From contig JAHUUM010000007.1 in assembly GCA_019218445.1 (NCBI GenBank), forward strand, positions 37,874-101,873: DNA of 64,000 nt. Direction: 5' to 3'. This DNA is from Weeksellaceae bacterium TAE3-ERU29. Its GTDB lineage: Bacteria > Bacteroidota > Bacteroidia > Flavobacteriales > Weeksellaceae. Of the stretch, positions 57,974-64,000 are shown piece after piece. A model generated the notes under the pieces. It worked only from the letters and a program-made list of their open reading frames with translations, was not told where the DNA came from and did not search any database. The position numbers and the translations under genes are program-made. Every line of letters begins with the position of its first letter. Within the stretch, counting starts at the first letter, position 1.

Positions 57974-60562
57974 ATGAAAAAAATATATATAAGCATAATC
58001 TTCATAACTATATGTAGTTTAAGCTTTTCACAAGAATATTGGCAAGCTGTCAATAATTCGAATAAATCATTTAATTCAAAAGAATATATATTAGATTTAT
58101 TAACTTTTAGAAAGCAAATTAATAATAGCAATCAAATTAGTATTCCTAATTTAGATGGTGATTTAGAATATTACAAAATAGTAGAAAACTCTAATTTCTC
58201 TCCGGAACTATCAAAAAAGTACCCTAACATAAAATCTTATATCGGATATTCTGAAAATGGAGAGTTAAGGCTAAGTGTATCTCCCGAAAAAATAGAAGGT
58301 ATTATATTAGAAAAAAATGGTAAAATAAATACTTTAGAAAAAGTAAATCGTTTTTATAATACTTATGAAATAAAACCAAAAGAAACCAACAGTAAATTAA
58401 TCTGTTTAACTAAAAACGATAGAGAATTATTAACTAATTTTTCTAAATATCCACAAAAAACAGATAATAAATTAAGAACATATCGCACAGCTATTTCCGT
58501 AACAGGAGAATATACTCAATATCACGGTGGAACAAAAGAAAAAGCTTTAGCAGCAATTAATGCTTCTCTTACTCGAGTAAATGCAATATTGGAAAAAGAG
58601 CTTTCTGTACACTTAAGTTTAATAGGAAATAATGATGAAATCATTTTCATTGACCCTGATAAAGATCCTTACTCAGATTCTAAAACAGGCTCAGAGGGAG
58701 CTTGGTCTTATGAGGTGCAAAAAGTCCTTTCAACCATAATCGGTGAAGAAAATTACGATTTAGGACACTTATTATCTGCAAAAGGTGATGGTGGCTATTC
58801 CGGTGGAATAGGAACTGTTTGTAAAAATGGAAAAAAAGGCAGTGGTTTTTCTTCTCCTTATGACAGCAAACCGGAAGGAGCAGCTTTCGACATTGATTAT
58901 TTAACACATGAAATGACTCACCAATTAGGAGCTACACATATTTTTTCTAAAGACGAAGATACCGGAACAAATGTGGAACCGGGAAGTGGCTCAACCATTA
59001 TGGGATATGCAGGAATTGTAGATACTGATGGAGGAATTTATAATGTTCAGAAAAACAGTGACTCTTATTTTAATCAAGTAAATATAATCCAAGTAAATAA
59101 TACTTTAAAAAATAAAAATTGCGGAAAGACTACTAATGTACCTAATTCTTTACCAAATGCTAATGCAGGGGCAGATTATATAATTCCGGCTAAAACTCCT
59201 TTCACTTTAAAAGGTAATATTGACGGAGATAAAAAAGACAATTATTTTTATACTTGGGAACAATTAGATAGCTCTAAAAAAGATGAATTTTCACTCACAG
59301 ACCCAACTGATATTAAAGGCCCATTGTTTAGAAGTTTACCTCCATCCAAAAATACTGAACGAACTTTTCCTAAAATAGAAAATTTATTAAACCATAATTA
59401 TTATTCTAAATTTGAATCTTTACCTAAAATTGCTCGAGAATTGAATTTTGGATTTATTGTAAGAAATGGAGAAAAATACGGACAATCCTCTACAGACCGA
59501 ATGAAAATTAAAGTGCTTGATAGTGAAACAGGTTTTTCAGTTACAACCCCTCAAGCATTTCAAAGTGTAAACCCTAATGAAGATTTAATGGTAAAATGGA
59601 ATATTACAGGAACAGACAAAGCACCTATCAATGTTTCTAAAGTGAATATTTACCTTACAGAAGATGGGATTAATTACACTCTATTAAAAGAAAACACCGA
59701 TAATGACGGCTCTGAATTTGTTACTTTACCAAAAGATTATTTATCTAAAAAAGCATATATAAAGATAGAAGCTGTTAATAATATTTTCTTTGCGTTAAGT
59801 AATAGAATATCTATTGGTTATAAAGAAAATAACATATGCAAAAGTTACAATCCCATAAAAAGTTTACCGGCTGACATTCCGGATGGGGAAAGCACTTCAA
59901 GTTATAAATATGGAAATCCTTTAAGACTTAATTTTGAGGTAGCAGAAGAAGGAAATATCAATTCTGTTTCTTTAAATTTAGGTTTAAATCATACCAACTC
60001 TTCCGATTTGCTTATTTATCTACAATCTCCAAGAGGAGAAATCGTAAATATTTTCAGTCATAATTGTAATAAAGAAAACATTGACGCTTTAATAGACGAT
60101 AAAGCAGAAAATTTAAATTGTTCTAATTCCTCCCAATCTGATTTTAAACCTATAGAAAGTTTCACTAAATTTTCAAATACAAATCAGAAAGGAATTTGGT
60201 CTTTATTTATAAAAGACAGACAAAAAATTGATACAGGAAAAGTAAACAGTGCTAAACTAAACATCTGTTCATCTACTTATGAACCTTATAATTTACCTAT
60301 TAAAAAAGACAAAGTACGAGTTTATCCTAATCCGGTGTCAACTTCAGAAAAATTAAATATAGATGTTTTAGATTTAAAAAGCCCCGGAGTTTCTTTTAAG
60401 ATTTACAACTTAGCTGGACAATTAGTAAGACTTCAAGAAAACTTAATCAGCACAAAATCTTTTACTCAAAAAATATCTTTAACAGGTATTAGCAAAGGAA
60501 TTTATATTCTAAAAGTAGAAGGAAACAGCATTGATTTTAGTACAAAACTAATCATTCAGTAA
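57974..60562 (+). CDS. Secreted reprolysin-like zinc metallopeptidase with P-domain and T9SS sorting domain
   Basis: A signal peptide (to about FSQ, residue 20) opens this 862-residue protein. A propeptide-like region runs to about 165. The metzincin catalytic domain has HEMTHQLGATH (H312, E313, H316, H322) and a Met-turn STIMGYAG. A PKD/Ig-like region spans about 395-610. A proprotein-convertase P-domain lies at about 645-765 (SLNLGLNHTNSSDLLIYLQSP). The C-terminus (about 780-862) is a type A T9SS sorting domain, with VRVYPNPVS at its start and GIYILKVEG near its end. It is exported and likely cell-surface anchored or released. T9SS genes themselves are outside the window. Confidence 0.95.
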   Translation: MKKIYISIIFITICSLSFSQEYWQAVNNSNKSFNSKEYILDLLTFRKQINNSNQISIPNLDGDLEYYKIVENSNFSPELSKKYPNIKSYIGYSENGELRLSVSPEKIEGIILEKNGKINTLEKVNRFYNTYEIKPKETNSKLICLTKNDRELLTNFSKYPQKTDNKLRTYRTAISVTGEYTQYHGGTKEKALAAINASLTRVNAILEKELSVHLSLIGNNDEIIFIDPDKDPYSDSKTGSEGAWSYEVQKVLSTIIGEENYDLGHLLSAKGDGGYSGGIGTVCKNGKKGSGFSSPYDSKPEGAAFDIDYLTHEMTHQLGATHIFSKDEDTGTNVEPGSGSTIMGYAGIVDTDGGIYNVQKNSDSYFNQVNIIQVNNTLKNKNCGKTTNVPNSLPNANAGADYIIPAKTPFTLKGNIDGDKKDNYFYTWEQLDSSKKDEFSLTDPTDIKGPLFRSLPPSKNTERTFPKIENLLNHNYYSKFESLPKIARELNFGFIVRNGEKYGQSSTDRMKIKVLDSETGFSVTTPQAFQSVNPNEDLMVKWNITGTDKAPINVSKVNIYLTEDGINYTLLKENTDNDGSEFVTLPKDYLSKKAYIKIEAVNNIFFALSNRISIGYKENNICKSYNPIKSLPADIPDGESTSSYKYGNPLRLNFEVAEEGNINSVSLNLGLNHTNSSDLLIYLQSPRGEIVNIFSHNCNKENIDALIDDKAENLNCSNSSQSDFKPIESFTKFSNTNQKGIWSLFIKDRQKIDTGKVNSAKLNICSSTYEPYNLPIKKDKVRVYPNPVSTSEKLNIDVLDLKSPGVSFKIYNLAGQLVRLQENLISTKSFTQKISLTGISKGIYILKVEGNSIDFSTKLIIQ

Positions 60563-60695
60563 TATTATTTGTCAATATTGCAAATCAATGTCATAATGTC
60601 ACCAGCCTAAAAATAATTGTCAGTTTATATAAACTCACAAAGGACTCTATATATCTAAAAATCAAACTTTTAAGCCATTAAACATTCTATCATTC

Positions 60696-60703
60696 TATCT
60701 TTG
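60696..60703 (+). promoter_or_regulatory. groES-groEL promoter, -7 element
   Basis: TATCTTTG matches TAnnTTTG, 54 nt before the groES ATG. No CIRCE (TTAGCACTC...GAGTGCTAA) inverted repeat is present, so HrcA control is not indicated. Confidence 0.55.
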
Positions 60704-60757
60704 TGGCATACTTTATGAAATTGGTCATGTGTAAAATTTAAAATAATAAAAATAAAT

Positions 60758-61036
60758 ATGAGCAATTTAAACATTAAACCATTAGCAGATAGAGTGGTTG
60801 TAGAACCATCTCCGGCAGAAACTAAAACCGCCTCAGGAATTATAATTCCGGATTCAGCAAAAGAAAAACCTCAAGAAGGGACTGTAGTTGCTGTAGGAAA
60901 CGGTAAAAAAGATGAGCCTTTAACTGTAAAAGTGGGAGATAAAGTGCTTTACGGTAAATATGCTGGAACTGAACTTAAATTAGAAGGAAAAGATTATTTA
61001 ATCATGAGAGAAGCTGATATTTTAGCTATTATCTAA
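60758..61036 (+). CDS. groES: Co-chaperonin GroES
   Basis: GroES caps the GroEL ring during protein folding. The 92 residues have [21 protein letters not shown], a mobile loop [12 protein letters not shown], and [14 protein letters not shown], all diagnostic. It lies 45 nt before groEL. Confidence 0.98.
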   Translation: MSNLNIKPLADRVVVEPSPAETKTASGIIIPDSAKEKPQEGTVVAVGNGKKDEPLTVKVGDKVLYGKYAGTELKLEGKDYLIMREADILAII

Positions 61037-61075
61037 AAACGTAATCTTTCAAATTAATTAAAAAATAAAATATAA

Positions 61076-62728
<1,653 letters not shown>

Positions 62729-62750
62729 TCATCCACTATATATAAATACA

Positions 62751-62779
62751 AAAATAGCTATTAAAATGATAGCTATTTT
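62751..62779 (+). terminator. Terminator after groEL
   Basis: AAAATAGCTAT (62751-62761) pairs with ATAGCTATTTT (62769-62779) with a 7-nt loop, followed by further T residues. Confidence 0.8.
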
Positions 62780-62889
62780 TTTTGTTTTAAAATTGAATTT
62801 CCCTGTTCCATTTAAATAAAAAATAAAATTTTTTATAAATTCTTTGATGAAAAATATCCTTACTTACCCTAAAAAATATAGAAAATAGT

Positions 62890-62897
62890 TACTTTTG
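62890..62897 (+). promoter_or_regulatory. mscS-like gene promoter, -7 element
   Basis: TACTTTTG matches TAnnTTTG, 21 nt before the ATG; no -33 element is evident. Confidence 0.45.
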
Positions 62898-62918
62898 AAA
62901 ACTTTAAAATTTTAATCT

Positions 62919-63923
62919 ATGAAATTAACACCTTTATTTACACTATTAGCTCAAGTTCAAAATACCACCAATGAAATTGATGTAAATCCTACAGCAACTT
63001 TAATAGAAAAATTGGAAAAATGGATCCGAGGAACTATTAGACTTATCCCTAATATTATTGTAGCTATTATATTTTTTGTAATCGTCTTTTTTATAGCTCG
63101 TTGGTTAGGAAAATGGGTGAAAAATATTTTTAAAAGAAAAGGCAGAGAGAATTACGGCTCTATTTTAGGAAGTTTTGCTCGTTGGGGATTAACTATTGTC
63201 GGATTAGCTTTTGCAATTACCATCATTTCTCCTAATTTAACACCTGCCGATTTACTTGCGGGATTAGGTGTAAGTTCAGTAGCTATTGGTTTTGCATTTA
63301 AAGATATTTTACAAAACTGGTTAGCCGGAATTTTAATATTATCTCGTCAGCCTTTTAAAATTGGAGATGAAATTATAGTAAATGGTTATGAAGGAAAAGT
63401 AGAAGTGGTAGAAACACGCGCTACCACAATAAAAACGTATGACGGACAAGATGTGATTATTCCTAATTCCGATATTTATACCAATGCGGTAAAAGTGAAA
63501 ACAGCCAATGAATATGTGCGTTCTCAATATGATTTAGGCTTAGGTTATGATCAACCATATGAAAAAGCTATGAAAATATTAGAAGAAACGATTCGTAATA
63601 TTGAAGGCGTTGTAAAGGATAAACCGGTAGATATTTTAGTTTGGGATCAAGCAGATTGGTGGTTAACAATACGTATGCGTTGGTGGACTAAACCGGAACG
63701 TGGAGAAGTTGTAAAAGTTTGGAGTAAAGTGCTCTTAGAAACTCAAAAAGCAATGAACAAAGCAAACATAGATTTACCATTCCCAACCGAAGTGCGTATT
63801 CATAATGCACATGATATTGCTGAAGCCAGAAATGATGAGAAGAAAAATAATTCTATCTATGACTCTATGCAGTATCAAATAAATCAACGTAAGTTTAATG
63901 AGCAACAAAAGGATAATCAATAA
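62919..63923 (+). CDS. MscS-family mechanosensitive ion channel
   Basis: MscS-type channels open on membrane tension to release solutes at osmotic downshock. The 334 residues have three TM segments, of which the pore helix TM3 holds LLAGLGVSSVAIGFAFKDILQNWLAGI (a Gly/Ala-rich packing helix), then the beta domain KIGDEIIVNGYEGKVEVVETRATTIKTYDGQDVIIPNS and a C-terminal cytoplasmic domain. The N-terminal region near residues 20-55 is short. It is a single gene with a terminator behind it. Confidence 0.93.
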   Translation: MKLTPLFTLLAQVQNTTNEIDVNPTATLIEKLEKWIRGTIRLIPNIIVAIIFFVIVFFIARWLGKWVKNIFKRKGRENYGSILGSFARWGLTIVGLAFAITIISPNLTPADLLAGLGVSSVAIGFAFKDILQNWLAGILILSRQPFKIGDEIIVNGYEGKVEVVETRATTIKTYDGQDVIIPNSDIYTNAVKVKTANEYVRSQYDLGLGYDQPYEKAMKILEETIRNIEGVVKDKPVDILVWDQADWWLTIRMRWWTKPERGEVVKVWSKVLLETQKAMNKANIDLPFPTEVRIHNAHDIAEARNDEKKNNSIYDSMQYQINQRKFNEQQKDNQ

Positions 63924-63947
63924 AACTTACCTTTCATAAACATGAAG

Positions 63948-63979
63948 CCGTCTTGATACCCATCAAGGCGGTTTTTTTA
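63948..63979 (+). terminator. Terminator after the mscS-like gene
   Basis: CCGTCTTGAT (63948-63957) pairs with ATCAAGGCGG (63962-63971) with one G-U pair and a 4-nt loop, followed by a T-run. Confidence 0.85.
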
Positions 63980-64000
63980 TTTGTTTTTGGTAGGATTATA

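Noticed and set aside
57668..58017. Two overlapping alternative frames within and after secG
   Set aside because: They are shifted readings of secG and the terminator; residues are low complexity and lack start signals.
60563..60757. CIRCE operator upstream of groES
   Set aside because: No TTAGCACTC/GAGTGCTAA inverted repeat is present.

Overview
The window is AT-rich, gene-dense chromosomal DNA from a bacterium of the phylum Bacteroidota, most likely class Flavobacteriia; I cannot name the genus. The evidence is: promoters of the Bacteroidota type (TTTG or TTG about 19-22 nt before TAnnTTTG); a secreted protease with a type IX secretion C-terminal sorting domain; the Bacteroidota-typical clusters DUF4290-murA and ftsX-DUF3098-uppP-truB; SusC/D-era surface biology represented by a BtuB receptor plus a BtuG-like propeller lipoprotein; and a ribosomal superoperon without tuf, adk or map. 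No rRNA, tRNA, CRISPR array or insertion sequence was seen.

Positions 1-7252 look accessory. A Sel1-repeat protein (cut by the window edge), a divergent HSP90-family ATPase and a helical-repeat protein form one close-packed operon on the plus strand. Behind its own promoter follows a two-gene cassette: a ParB-like protein with a low-complexity linker and a helical C-terminal domain that I read as HEPN-like, then a Dam-type (D12 class) adenine methyltransferase. A lipoprotein metallopeptidase (HExxH plus downstream Glu) closes the block.

Positions 7264-22021 hold housekeeping metabolism: queE, folD, a small outer-membrane barrel, guaB, argS, an isolated hisE-like gene, the polyphosphate pair ppk1-ppx, and an envelope operon DUF4290-murA-DUF368-DUF368-aroE. 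MurA carries Asp at the fosfomycin-target Cys position. A previously unlisted 55-codon membrane-protein frame lies between ppk1 and DUF4290.

Positions 22097-29602 are read on the minus strand. A cobalamin riboswitch precedes btuB and a BtuG-like lipoprotein. Upstream of that is queA-rlmN-lipoprotein-polyprenyl synthase, then a small two-TM protein. An AspT/YidE-type transporter diverges from ftsX-DUF3098-uppP-truB, which ends in a convergent overlap with an Lrp/AsnC regulator. Eno follows on the minus strand.

Positions 36297-53233 are one continuous minus-strand translation superoperon from rpsL to rplQ, including secY, infA, a zinc-ligand-free rpmJ, and rpoA, driven by a near-consensus promoter and ended by a clear terminator. 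A strong hairpin sits in the unusually wide rpsJ-rplC gap.

Positions 53485-63923 (plus strand) carry miaB, a receiver-less sigma-54 activator, lptE, a helical-repeat protein and secG; then a large T9SS-exported zinc protease with a P-domain, groES-groEL, and an MscS channel. Links across the window: queE and queA both serve queuosine tRNA modification; murA, two DUF368 (undecaprenyl-phosphate translocase family) proteins, uppP and a long-chain prenyl synthase all serve cell-wall precursor and lipid-carrier metabolism; lptE, btuB and the barrel protein are outer-membrane functions.
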